A DNA stretch of 64,000 nt from IMG/VR virus record IMGVR_UViG_3300010935_000101, positions 1-64,000 of that record; one strand, written 5' to 3'. The notes beneath the pieces were generated by a model. That model was not told the origin of the DNA and did no database searches. It was given only the letters and a program-made list of their open reading frames with translations. Made by a program: the position numbers and the translations under genes. Positions 38,894 to 48,500 of this stretch are shown here, in pieces (within the stretch, counting starts at the first letter, position 1; the number at the start of each line of letters is the position of its first letter). This DNA is from a virus.

Positions 38894-41118
38894 TGTCTAA
38901 GACAGCGCAATTAATGGCAGACGCCAAGTTTTACGAATCATACGCAAGGTATGATGATGTAGAGCATCGATATGAAACTTGGAACGAAGCAGTTGCTCGT
39001 GTTATGGATATGCACAGAGCTAAATACTCTGACAAACTATCTAATAGCATAATCATAACACCATTTGAAGAGATAACCAAAAGTCTCGATTTGAACTCAC
39101 TCGTAGATTTTGCACAGCAAGCTTACACAGACAAACTAACACTCGGAGCCCAAAGAGCTCTACAATTTGGGGGTAAGCAGTTACTGGCAAAAAATGCAAA
39201 AATGTACAATTGTACAGCATCTTACTGTGATCGTTCAGATTTCTTCAAAGAAGCTTTCTGGCTAATGCTATGTGGATGCGGAATTGGATTCTCTGTTCAG
39301 CACAGACATCTTGCAGGACTACCAGATATTAAACCCCGTACTAAACAAGCTAAAGCTTTCGTAGTTGACGATTCCATCGAAGGATGGGCAGATGCTATTG
39401 GAGCATTAATGTCATCGTTCTTTGATGAAAGCTCTGAATTTGCAGGACGTAAGCTATACTTTGATACCACAAACATTCGTAAGAAAGGCTCGGAAATTTC
39501 AGGAGGTTTTAAAGCACCTGGACCTGAACCCCTTGACAAAGCACTCAAACTGATTGAGAAACTTATCAAGGACGAACTAGCTAGTGGAGCTACTAGATTA
39601 CGTTCAATTGTAGCATACGATATTTGTATGCATATTGCAGATGCAGTAATTTCTGGAGGTGTCCGTAGAGCAGCAACTATTTGTCTATTCTCACACGATG
39701 ACTACGACATGATAACAGCCAAAACTGGTTCATGGTTTGTTGACAACCCACAACGTGGACGCAGTAACAACAGTGCTGTACTACTTCGTGATTCAACACA
39801 GTTTGAAGAGTTTCAAGCAATCATGCAATCTGTACAACATTCTGGTGAACCAGGATTCGTATGGACCGATGATTTAGATATTCTGTTCAATCCTTGTGTG
39901 GAAGTTGGTATGTACGCATACACAGCTGACGGACGTTCTGGATGGCAGATGTGTAATTTAACTGAATTAGCAGGAGCACGCTCCAATGATTTAGCAACTT
40001 TCTTAGCACAGTGTAAAGCCGGAGCAATACTTGGAACACTACAAGCTGGATATACAGATTTTAGCTATTTAGCACCAGCAACTAAAGAAATTGTGGACCG
40101 TGAAGCGCTTATTGGTGTTGGTATAACTGGATGGATGAACAATCCTGATGTGCTATTTAATAAAGCTAACCAAAAACTTGGAGCAGAGACTGTTAAGTAC
40201 TGGAACAAAGTTGTAGCTGAACTAATTGGTATTAACCAAGCAGCAAGAACTTGCGTTGTGAAGCCAAGCGGAAACGCTAGCGTCCTATTACAGTGTGCTT
40301 CTGGCATCCATGGAGAACACGCACCACGATACATCCGTCACGTTCAAATGAACAAAGAAGCAGAGGTCGGTAAGCTATTTTTAGAAACCAACCCAAGCAT
40401 GGTGGAGGATTCTGTATGGACTGATTTGGACTATGTGATTGGATTCCCAATTGAACCTAAAGAGGGCAGTATCTACAAAGCAGACTTACTTGGGGTCAAA
40501 CAACTTGAGTATGTGAAGAACGCACAGGACAATTGGATTGAACACGGTACTAACAAGCACTTGTGTGTCAAGCCATTCTTGAAGCACAATGTATCTAACA
40601 CCATAACAGTCGACGACTGGGACGAAGTTACTAAGTATATTTTTGAAAATCGCAATTCACTTTGTGGAATTTCACTACTATCCGCAGCTGGCGACAAAGC
40701 CTACCCACAAGCACCATTCACTGAAGTTCTCACACATAAACAGATAGTAAACTTGTACGGGGAAAAAGCATTATTCACCTCTGCACTTATCGAAGCTGGA
40801 TTAACAGCATTTAATAACGATTTGTGGACGGCAATTTCGACTGCACTTGGAGAAGGTGAGCAACTTACGGATGGTAGCAAAGACTTACATAAGAGGGACT
40901 TTGTTCGCAGATTTCACAAGTTTGCAACTAGTTTTAACTCTAATGAGCAATGTGCAAACTGTCTCAAGGATGTCTACAATCTTCACAAATGGTGGAAAAT
41001 CACATCATCTGCTAAAGATATTAACTGGACAACAGACCTAGGAAAGAAGGAATTTGTTGATGTTGATACACTTGGGAGTCAAGGCTGCAGTGGTGGCGCC
41101 TGTGAGATAACATTTTGA
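38893..41118 (+). CDS. nrdJ: class II (adenosylcobalamin-dependent) ribonucleotide reductase, 741 aa
   Basis: The length matches the monomeric B12-dependent ribonucleoside-triphosphate reductases (about 740 residues). Visible hallmarks are NCTASYCD near residue 99 (first redox Cys region), CGCGIGFSVQHRH near 120, KLYFDTTNIRKKGSEISGG near 187, FNPCVEVGMY near 335 with the radical-site Cys and Glu, and the C-terminal redox pair GCSGGACEITF. The enzyme makes deoxyribonucleotides for phage DNA and needs coenzyme B12 from the host, but no oxygen and no NrdB subunit. It starts the nucleotide-metabolism run and overlaps both neighbours. Confidence 0.92.
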   Translation: MSKTAQLMADAKFYESYARYDDVEHRYETWNEAVARVMDMHRAKYSDKLSNSIIITPFEEITKSLDLNSLVDFAQQAYTDKLTLGAQRALQFGGKQLLAKNAKMYNCTASYCDRSDFFKEAFWLMLCGCGIGFSVQHRHLAGLPDIKPRTKQAKAFVVDDSIEGWADAIGALMSSFFDESSEFAGRKLYFDTTNIRKKGSEISGGFKAPGPEPLDKALKLIEKLIKDELASGATRLRSIVAYDICMHIADAVISGGVRRAATICLFSHDDYDMITAKTGSWFVDNPQRGRSNNSAVLLRDSTQFEEFQAIMQSVQHSGEPGFVWTDDLDILFNPCVEVGMYAYTADGRSGWQMCNLTELAGARSNDLATFLAQCKAGAILGTLQAGYTDFSYLAPATKEIVDREALIGVGITGWMNNPDVLFNKANQKLGAETVKYWNKVVAELIGINQAARTCVVKPSGNASVLLQCASGIHGEHAPRYIRHVQMNKEAEVGKLFLETNPSMVEDSVWTDLDYVIGFPIEPKEGSIYKADLLGVKQLEYVKNAQDNWIEHGTNKHLCVKPFLKHNVSNTITVDDWDEVTKYIFENRNSLCGISLLSAAGDKAYPQAPFTEVLTHKQIVNLYGEKALFTSALIEAGLTAFNNDLWTAISTALGEGEQLTDGSKDLHKRDFVRRFHKFATSFNSNEQCANCLKDVYNLHKWWKITSSAKDINWTTDLGKKEFVDVDTLGSQGCSGGACEITF

Positions 41119-41609
41119 CTTTTGACAGATGGATATCAACACACACAAAGAAAAAAAATAAGATATTATTAAAACTAGTAGGTAAAACTGATGTAGAGAT
41201 AGTTGAGTATTTTAAGTGGGATAACATGGTTCTAACAGAACCTAAATACTGTGAATTATACGCAACTAAAAGTAAGTGCCACATAGTAGACAGCTTAAAC
41301 TGTCTACTATGTGGATGTCCTTTCTTCAAAGTAACACCAGAAGAAGATCTCAGTACAACAGGCATGCTAGTCATGAGTAGTTGCTCAATAAACTCCAAAT
41401 ATGTGGACATCTTCAATTTCACTAATGATGATGGACGTGTATGTAGTCAATGTGATTGTACTAATTGCTCAATTAACCATACCGATAGCTTTGCTCTCAA
41501 CTCATTAAGAGCAGATAACCCTGATTTCTGTAATGATACGTCCAGCTTTTTGGAACATTTAAGGGCATATCAATTTTCAGAAATATTAGGAAAGTACAAA
41601 TTATTTTGA
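41115..41609 (+). CDS. Cys-rich protein next to nrdJ, 164 aa
   Basis: Residues about 53-72 read YCELYATKSKCHIVDSLNCL followed by LCGCPFF; later CSQCDCTNC. This resembles the cysteine-rich small domain PF04071 (pattern N-C-L-x-C-x-C-P), which I recall near or fused to cobalamin biosynthesis proteins in bacteria. Coupled by ATGA to a B12-dependent reductase, it may serve B12 handling or metal binding. The family match is by eye and needs a profile search. Confidence 0.55.
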   Translation: MTFDRWISTHTKKKNKILLKLVGKTDVEIVEYFKWDNMVLTEPKYCELYATKSKCHIVDSLNCLLCGCPFFKVTPEEDLSTTGMLVMSSCSINSKYVDIFNFTNDDGRVCSQCDCTNCSINHTDSFALNSLRADNPDFCNDTSSFLEHLRAYQFSEILGKYKLF

Positions 41610-41674
41610 ATAATTACACAATGACATTCGCAGGCTTCGTGCCTACTGATGAACTTGAACAACAAGGAACTTTA

Positions 41675-42328
41675 ATGAGCACAAAAAAACTATATGATAT
41701 AGTCTATATAGATCCACCTTGGCAATTTAATGCCAGGAACAACACTGGAACATCATTTGGTGGAGGTGCAATGGCACATTACCCAACAATGCCAATGAAG
41801 GAAATTTCTAACTTGGATTTTACCAAAATTATGAAACCTAATGGACTTATGTACTGTTGGGTAACGTTAGCTAAATTAGACCAGTGCATAACAGCAATGG
41901 CTAAGAAGAACTTAGTCTATGTAACTACCGGATTTGTTTGGATTAAAACTAACAAGAAGGGTACTTTAGCACCCACATCAAACAAGTTGTCAGTTTTTGA
42001 CAAGAATGAATATAGAAATGTATTTTACGGAGTAGGCAACTATACAGCTTCCAATGCCGAGATTTGTTTAATATTCCGTAAAGGTAGAATGGTTAAGCAC
42101 AAAACCAAGGTTTCCCAAGTAATAATTTCACCACTTGATGTGCATAGTAAAAAACCACAAGAAGCTAGAGATTTACTAAACATTATGTATCCTTCACCAG
42201 AATTTGACAAGATAGAGATATTCGCTAGGACAGAAGCAACTGGATTTGACATTGTGGGTAACCAGTCTAACAACATAGATATAAGAGACTTTTTAGCATC
42301 TTATACTGAGGAGAACTTTAATGACTAA
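41675..42328 (+). CDS. MT-A70-type adenine N6-methyltransferase, 217 aa
   Basis: The catalytic motif DPPW stands in YDIVYIDPPWQF near residue 15, followed by the MT-A70 pattern (HYPTMPMKEI, LMYCWVTLAKLDQC, TGFVWIKTN, later HSKKPQEARDLLNIMYP and EIFART). The enzyme would methylate adenine at N6 in DNA (or RNA), possibly protecting phage DNA against restriction. The start at 41675 follows AACAAGGAACTTTA; upstream in-frame starts at 41606 (TTG) and 41621 (ATG) would add about 18-23 residues but have poorer sites. Confidence 0.85.
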   Translation: MSTKKLYDIVYIDPPWQFNARNNTGTSFGGGAMAHYPTMPMKEISNLDFTKIMKPNGLMYCWVTLAKLDQCITAMAKKNLVYVTTGFVWIKTNKKGTLAPTSNKLSVFDKNEYRNVFYGVGNYTASNAEICLIFRKGRMVKHKTKVSQVIISPLDVHSKKPQEARDLLNIMYPSPEFDKIEIFARTEATGFDIVGNQSNNIDIRDFLASYTEENFND

Positions 42329-42668
42329 GCAATTAACCATTAACCAATTTAGAGAATGGTATGATGAACTTCCAATATTAGCTTATGGGGAACTTAGCAA
42401 TGAAGATGTACTTTCAGCATTCAAGCAAATATTAATTTGGAAGTCTGAGGGCAGATTTATCTCAGGACCAGGAGCCAACCCAGAACATGACATACCTAAG
42501 TCAGCACATAACTTTACTGTTACTGAGTATTGGTTATATCTAGGATTGCTTACTGACTGTATTGAATACGGTTCATCTCCTCGTGGAGCTTGGTTAACTG
42601 ATTTTGGTAAACAACTACTTGAGTTTTTGAACTCAGGCAAACATTTAGAATATTTGGAGGAAAATTAA
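42321..42668 (+). CDS. hypothetical protein, 115 aa
   Basis: Starts after GAGGAGAACTTTA, overlapping the methyltransferase gene by 8 bases and the kinase gene by one. Soluble, helical. No known domain. Placed between a methyltransferase and a nucleotide kinase, but its role cannot be inferred. Confidence 0.5.
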   Translation: MTKQLTINQFREWYDELPILAYGELSNEDVLSAFKQILIWKSEGRFISGPGANPEHDIPKSAHNFTVTEYWLYLGLLTDCIEYGSSPRGAWLTDFGKQLLEFLNSGKHLEYLEEN

Positions 42669-43279
42669 TGAAACCCTTAGTTATTCAACTATTAGGCCAG
42701 GCTCGATCTGGCAAGGATTGGACAGCAATTCAACTTAAGCACTACTTTGAATCTCAAGGTAAGTCTGTTGAAATTATGTCCTACGCAGCCCCAATGAAAC
42801 GTATCACAGCGGCTTTATTTGGAATTTCCTTGGACAAATTGGATGATTTTAAAAATCGTTCTAATGATGTGATTATAGAAGCTCACGACTATACTGATAG
42901 AGCAAGAATGGGTGTAACAAAAGTAGTGAATACCAATTTCAGAACTTTTCTTCAACGCCTAGGCAATGAAGCAATGAAGCCTGAATTTGGAGATGCTGTT
43001 TGGGCCTCTTTAGCAAAAGCACAAATGGCTAAGTCTCCAGCAGATGTATTTATTATGCCTGACTGTAGATTTAATGTGGAACTAAGCACTTTTCCAGAAG
43101 CAGTTACTGTACGTGTAGTTAACGAATCGTTACCAGCACCAATGCAGCATGCTTCGGAACTTGAGTTGATGGACACCAAGACTGATTTTATACTAGACAA
43201 TACGAACCAATGCGCAACTAAAACTTGTGTTGCAAGTTTGGGATATTCAATTTTATTAAAGGAACAAGCATGCAAGTAG
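42668..43279 (+). CDS. deoxynucleoside monophosphate kinase, 203 aa
   Basis: Walker A in LLGQARSGKDW at residues 8-18 (G-x-x-x-x-G-K), a LID/substrate region with RTFLQRLGNEAMKPEFGDAVWA near 93-115 and a PDCRFNVE strand near 135 match the phage T4 gp1-type dNMP kinases. The enzyme phosphorylates dNMPs to dNDPs, linking ThyX and dUTPase products to the triphosphate pool. The gene follows GGAGGAAAATTA and overlaps thyX by 10 bases. Confidence 0.85.
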   Translation: MKPLVIQLLGQARSGKDWTAIQLKHYFESQGKSVEIMSYAAPMKRITAALFGISLDKLDDFKNRSNDVIIEAHDYTDRARMGVTKVVNTNFRTFLQRLGNEAMKPEFGDAVWASLAKAQMAKSPADVFIMPDCRFNVELSTFPEAVTVRVVNESLPAPMQHASELELMDTKTDFILDNTNQCATKTCVASLGYSILLKEQACK

Positions 43280-43863
43280 ACTTATTGTACAACACACCAT
43301 TGGATTTAATTAACTCTGGTATACGTATGTGCTGGAACTCCGAGTGCAAATCTGATGATAATGGACCAATAGATCAGGCTTTGAATGTGCGGATAGCAAA
43401 TAAGCTTAAACATTCCTCAGTACTGAGGCATTCTATGTATACATTTCGTATTACAGCCTCAACAAAGACTCTATTAGCATTTACCAGACACCATGCTGGA
43501 GTGGAATTTTCTGTGCAATCAACTAGGTACACAACAAAGAAACGTGCTGACCAACTTGAATTTACAGAAACACAAAACCCAACTATTAATGGGTATTTGA
43601 CTACTATTATGGAAATAATACAATTAGCTGTAGCTTCTGGGGCATCTAATGATGATATTGCTATGTTACTACCACAGGCATATAACTATACTTGGCAAGT
43701 TACTATGAATGCCCAATCCATTCAGCATTTTTTGAAACTTAGACTTTCTTCACATGCACACTATGACATACGGGCAGTAGCAAATGCTATTTACGAAGTT
43801 TTACCAGAATCCCATAAATATCTGTTTTCAGACTGCATTTCGCAGAATGTTCAACCAAATTAA
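43270..43863 (+). CDS. thyX: flavin-dependent thymidylate synthase, 197 aa
   Basis: The ThyX signature RHxxxxxFSVQSTRY is present (TRHHAGVEFSVQSTRY, near residues 76-91), preceded by SSVLRHSMYTF, the usual substrate-site helix (H-x-x-x-x-R-H), and followed near the end by NAQSIQHFLKLRLSSHAHYDIR, where the catalytic Arg lies. It methylates dUMP to dTMP using FAD and methylene-tetrahydrofolate. It is part of the pathway with dUTPase, dNMP kinase and NrdJ. The ATG at 43270 is chosen for AAAGGAACAAGC. Confidence 0.9.
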   Translation: MQVDLLYNTPLDLINSGIRMCWNSECKSDDNGPIDQALNVRIANKLKHSSVLRHSMYTFRITASTKTLLAFTRHHAGVEFSVQSTRYTTKKRADQLEFTETQNPTINGYLTTIMEIIQLAVASGASNDDIAMLLPQAYNYTWQVTMNAQSIQHFLKLRLSSHAHYDIRAVANAIYEVLPESHKYLFSDCISQNVQPN

Positions 43864-43877
43864 CTAAAGGAGTTTCT

Positions 43878-44327
43878 ATGAAACAACAAATTTACAAGTC
43901 AGTATTTACTACTGGACCAGAAGCAACAAAAAGACAGCAAATGTTATTTGCTGCAGACACACAGTTCGCTGTAGACGAGGGATATGGATTTATCACAGAT
44001 TCTGAAGGATGTACTTTTAAGATAATTAATGCTAAGAATTTAGTAGAAGTTGAACTCACTGAAGAAGAATTACTTCAGGAACCAACTGAAACTGCATTAG
44101 ATCCACAAGAGCTTATTGACGCAGCCAATGAGCTTATAAACCTGTGTAGATCTAGTGAACTGGAACCTGAGGATTGTGATGCCCCAGAATTCCTTGATAA
44201 TCAAGCAGCAATAGCAGAGATAATCAACAACACACTGAACCAAGTTGAGCCTTTAAGAGCTGATCAAATAAACTCTTTACTGAAACTAGCAGCTCTTGCT
44301 GGTGAATTGAAGGAATTAGGATTATGA
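43878..44327 (+). CDS. acidic hypothetical protein, 149 aa
   Basis: Starts after AAAGGAGTTTCT. The C-terminal half is strongly acidic and helical (ELTEEELLQEPTE, LEPEDCDAPEF). The first 50 residues look like a small beta domain. ATGA overlap couples it to the MazG-like gene. No family recognised. Confidence 0.5.
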   Translation: MKQQIYKSVFTTGPEATKRQQMLFAADTQFAVDEGYGFITDSEGCTFKIINAKNLVEVELTEEELLQEPTETALDPQELIDAANELINLCRSSELEPEDCDAPEFLDNQAAIAEIINNTLNQVEPLRADQINSLLKLAALAGELKELGL

Positions 44328-44713
44328 AACCATTAGTGGAAATTATGAAACTGAACCAGAATCGTTATGGAACTACATTCAATTACCCAAGAGCAGTTGA
44401 AAAACTGTCTGAAGAGATAGATGAATTTGCCTATGGATTTGAAAGAGCAGACACTCATGAAATGGTAGACGCACTTGCTGATTTAATCGTAATAGCAACT
44501 GGAGAACTAGTCAAGCTTGGGTTTAACCCAGAACTATGTTTGAAGCAAACTGTTAAGGAAATCTCTAGTAGAGAGCAATTACCTGCACAAGCTTTAGCCT
44601 GGGCAGCTAATGACAAAGTAGTTGGCGAGAAATGGTTGAAGAACCCTGATCAGAACCCAGCAACTTTATATCAAGCAGATTACTCAACTTGTAAACTAAA
44701 GGTTATTCAGTAA
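44324..44713 (+). CDS. MazG-like NTP pyrophosphohydrolase, 129 aa
   Basis: An EExxE helix (KLSEEIDEFAYGF, near residues 28-40) followed by EMVDALADLIVIATG (near 46-60), giving the E-x-x-x-D metal site, is typical of all-alpha NTP pyrophosphatases of the MazG family. The enzyme would hydrolyse non-canonical or excess dNTPs, or possibly (p)ppGpp-type alarmones. It closes the nucleotide-metabolism group; a terminator hairpin follows directly. Confidence 0.8.
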   Translation: MKPLVEIMKLNQNRYGTTFNYPRAVEKLSEEIDEFAYGFERADTHEMVDALADLIVIATGELVKLGFNPELCLKQTVKEISSREQLPAQALAWAANDKVVGEKWLKNPDQNPATLYQADYSTCKLKVIQ

Positions 44714-44718
44714 TTAAC

Positions 44719-44740
44719 AGAGCACTCTTCGGAGTGTTCT
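44719..44740 (+). terminator. hairpin terminator after the nucleotide-metabolism genes
   Basis: Nine-pair stem AGAGCACTC/GAGTGTTCT with a stable TTCG tetraloop, shortly after a stop. No T-tract; sequence related to the hairpin at 3892-3914. Probably a partial terminator or RNA-end stabiliser. Confidence 0.6.
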
Positions 44741-44772
44741 AACTAATTACCAAATTTTACGAAGGACTTATT

Positions 44773-45114
44773 ATGAACCCATTTATTGACCAATTTGAGG
44801 CTATGAATTCACATTCGGAAATCTCACAGGAAGAAGAAATAGAACTAGTTGAACATTTATTCGCTAGCTTTAAATACAATAGTAGTGATAACTATTGCAG
44901 AACTCACATTTCTACAGACGATGCTGCTGGAATAGCATTCGCTAACCCAACAGTTTGCAGCGATTATTTTGAATTGGAGGGAATTGAACCTGACCTAATC
45001 GCGGATTGTGTTTTACCAAAAGATTTAGCTCATTATTTAGCGTTTGAACAACCAGACAAAGCAACTGAACTATTCAACGAATTACTTTATTACCACAAAG
45101 TGGGACGTATATAA
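44773..45114 (+). CDS. acidic hypothetical protein, 113 aa
   Basis: Starts after CGAAGGACTTATT. Acidic and helical with no recognised domain. It shares one base with the next start, which leads into three small membrane protein genes. Confidence 0.5.
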   Translation: MNPFIDQFEAMNSHSEISQEEEIELVEHLFASFKYNSSDNYCRTHISTDDAAGIAFANPTVCSDYFELEGIEPDLIADCVLPKDLAHYLAFEQPDKATELFNELLYYHKVGRI

Positions 45115-45341
45115 TGTTAATGTTAGCCGCAGTAATTGCAACTGTATTCAACATAGTCATCTTAATAATCAAATTCAAGCGCAGGCGTTACGAAGATGCA
45201 ACATTGGACTCATTACTCCTTGTTGGTGTTTTCTACGTCCTGAGGGGCTCTGAACAAATGTTATTGATTGGCATATTCAGCTCACTTTGCATTTCAATTT
45301 ATCTGTGGTTTTCACCACCGAACTTTAGGAGTTTATTATGA
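45114..45341 (+). CDS. small membrane protein, 75 aa
   Basis: Two to three hydrophobic segments (about residues 2-18, 34-46 and 48-65) separated by a basic stretch (KFKRRRYED). Topology and size suit a holin, and the gene is at the end of the early block, but no endolysin is adjacent. Overlaps the next gene by 4 bases. Confidence 0.5.
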   Translation: MLMLAAVIATVFNIVILIIKFKRRRYEDATLDSLLLVGVFYVLRGSEQMLLIGIFSSLCISIYLWFSPPNFRSLL

Positions 45342-45493
45342 AAGACATATCAATTATAGCTTGCTGTTTAGTATTGATAGCAGCAGGCTTTTATGCATTT
45401 CAGTTTTTAATTCTAGGAATTGTAGGGTTAACCATCTATTGGAGCCTGCCCGTTATCCGATTTATTTTAATAAGGAGGCCCAAATGGAAATAG
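45338..45493 (+). CDS. small membrane protein, 51 aa
   Basis: A 51-codon frame starts after TTAGGAGTTTATT. Most of its length is hydrophobic (two spans) with a basic end (RRPKWK). It overlaps the next small gene by 10 bases. Part of a group of three membrane proteins. Confidence 0.45.
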   Translation: MKDISIIACCLVLIAAGFYAFQFLILGIVGLTIYWSLPVIRFILIRRPKWK

Positions 45494-45573
45494 TAGCACT
45501 GGTGGCATTAGTGATTTTTCTCTATTGGAGAGAGGAACAAACTGATCCATCTACAGATGAACTAGCCGAATAG
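45484..45573 (+). CDS. tiny membrane protein, 29 aa
   Basis: An ATG at 45484 follows AAGGAGGCCCAA, an unusually perfect ribosome binding site. Residues 2-14 are hydrophobic and the rest is acidic. The strong site supports real translation in spite of the small size. Its last codons form one arm of the convergent terminator. Confidence 0.5.
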   Translation: MEIVALVALVIFLYWREEQTDPSTDELAE

Positions 45574-45580
45574 CTAGTTC
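45559..45580. terminator. bidirectional terminator between converging gene blocks
   Basis: Perfect eight-pair palindrome GAACTAGC/GCTAGTTC with a CGAATA loop, overlapping the end of the rightward genes and ending 6 bases before the last codon of the leftward late genes. Downstream on the plus strand is CTCTTTAATT. It would separate early and late transcription. Confidence 0.75.
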
Positions 45581-45585
45581 ACTCT

Positions 45586-48500
45586 TTAATTGAACCTTAC
45601 AATACTTGATATATCTGGTATTAAATCAAGGATATTTGGCTGTAGGATCTCTCCTGGGGCATTATCCATCATCCAACGATAACTCACACCATCCACCCCA
45701 GTACGTAAATATGTATCGAATGGATCTTGAAAGTCAATACCTGTTAACTGTTGAGTTCCTTGCATTAATAGGGACTTAGTCGGATTTCTTTTTACCATTG
45801 AGGTTAATGCTTTAGCTTGGCTCAAGTAGTACTTCATAAAGAACAACCCACCAACTCTCTCAGCGTATTTCCACCATCTGTTCATGGTATATCCATAGTT
45901 CACCAACAACTGATCCAAATAATTTAGTATTTCTTTTTCAGTTTTGGATGTAATCTTACCATCTTTCTTAATTGCTTTCTCTTCTAACTCTTCTTTAATT
46001 ATCTGTCTAGTAATTGCATCTCCATAATGCACTGTTTTCAATAGAGTGCCATACAGCGCACTTGTTTTATTAATATACGCTACATTTCGGATATTATCTA
46101 TCGCACCTTTCCAATTCTTTTTCTCTATATATGTATTTACCATTGTTAATAGTTGCCCTTCACCTTGACCCTCTATGTTGATATCCTCAACCAGTGCGGT
46201 ATATTGACCATCCTTCACCAACTCATCCCATACATTACCCTCTAATTGTCTCTTTAACTGTTTTATTCTATTCTCAACTTCTTCACCAGCCATTCTTTTA
46301 ACTTCTAGCACAGCAAGTTGTTGTGACTTTTTGTTGTAGTCATCCAAATCATCCCATCTCTGTTTGAACTTCTTTGTATACTTTATTGGGTCTATCCCAT
46401 GTGTCATTGCAACTATTGCATTTGATGTCTGGTTACCAGCAAGGACATCGAAATTTAACACAACCATAGCATTCTTTACATACCTCAGGACCTCACTCAA
46501 ATATGACTCCAACGCCATTAATCTAGCTCTTGCTACTGGGTATTTTCTTATGTCCAACCCAAACTTTACAAAATTTCCAATTGTTACATCTTTTTCACCA
46601 GTCATTAATTCCACGTAATCTTTGTGAATCATTATGCCTTTAGCGCCAATCCTCTTGAATATGTAGTCCTTTGTATGGTCTGGCAAGTATTCCCATTTAT
46701 CATGTCTCTTCTCACGTTTAACCCCATTCTTTTTATCTTCATCCGTGTACTCTTCAACTAGCACATAATCTTCTGGTCTTTCTGATATTCCCTTTGCACT
46801 ATGTTCTATTATTGTGTCTACTACTCTTTTATTTTCTGTTGCTGTCAAGGTTGTTTTGATACTTCTACTGAATGTATTACTCATTACATCTGCCAACTCA
46901 GTTTTTCTATCTGGCAAGTGCAACTCTTTCTCCAATTTATTCAACTGTATTCTATAGTCAACTATTTCATTTTTGTGGTCGTACACTGGTATTAGTGTTT
47001 GTCCAACTCCTAGTGAGAATTTTTTTATTGTATCAGCATCATTATTGTTGATAGCATTAATTACATTTTTTGTTTTTCTTCTCAACTCACCATCTATTAA
47101 CCCTACTTTACCTTTTAGCTCATTATTTTTTCTTACCAGTGAACTCACCGGTATACCTTCAGCCGTATGACTAATTAACCCAATTGCACCCTCATTGAAC
47201 CCAACTGACTTCACCATTCCTGTCATTAAGAAGTATTTCTTACCCTCTACTATTGCGTAGGGTTCGATTTCTACCAAGTGCATTTTAATGCTCTGTTGAG
47301 CCTTTACCTCTTCTTCTGGTATCAACTCGTACTTTACCAATCCATCTTTTGGTCTTGTGTACCCTTTTGACACTGGATTATTAGCACCAATTGTTGCATC
47401 AGCAATCATATTATCCATATAACTTCTATACAAATGTATTGTTTTATCTAGCACATCCCTATCCAGCTTTGCAACTGCTTCTAGTTGTGTCTTATCACTT
47501 TTTTGCAGAACCTTCAAAGACACCAACTGATCAATCATCTTGACTAGTTCCTTATCTGGGCTCTTGTGTTTCTTAGACTGCACATGCAATCTTGCTGCTA
47601 TGTTGTGTGCATTGATTTGCTGGTTGTGTACTGTTGTCTTACCTGTCACCAAGTAATCAGCTAATCCGTCTATCTGCTCCATTAGTATTCTATTTTGCTC
47701 TGCTGCTTTTGGTGCATGTTTTTCATTTCTTTCTTCTGCGGTGTATTTAACTTCTGCACTAGTAACTTGTTTTATCAACTCTTTTACTTTTGCTTTTACT
47801 TTGTCACCATCATTGATGTATGCTTTTAACTCGTCCACTCCGAACTGGGCCAAGTCACCTTCTAGCACCACTCTAGTTACTGCTTTCTTAGTTGACTCAT
47901 CTACATCTTTGTACAATTCATCAGCAACTTGTTTAACCCCATCCCTAATTTTTCCGGTGTGCTTTTCTACTACCTGCTTTGCTTGGCGGAACACCATGTA
48001 CATGTCTGCGGCATCTACTGATGTTGTGTCCTGTGTTACCATTCTCCATAAGTACTGGCTAATTCCTGTTTCTACTAGGTCATTTAGTATTGGTATTTTC
48101 TTTATGTGATTTGCTAACCACTTGGCACTGTGCTTTGCACTTAGTTTTTGACTCCACTCTTCAGCTTTATCTATAGCAGGTTTTAGTGCTTCATCTAGTG
48201 CATTTATTTTCACCTTGGCGTAATCACTCATTCCCTCTGGGGCATTTTCTTTCTTATATTTAGCCTCTAGTGCTTCTGCATCTAATTTTGCTATGGTTTT
48301 TACCATATCAGCAATCATTTGACCACCAGTATCTCCTCTACCTGTTAATGTCCTCCACTGGTCATTAACTATCTTTATCAGTATGTTTAACACTTTCTTG
48401 AAAGGCTCTCGTTTATTTGGGTCCATCTTTAGTTGTCTTATTAGTGGTGTTGTTATTTTTACATCTTTTATTGCATTATACACTTGTTCATTTGTAGTTG

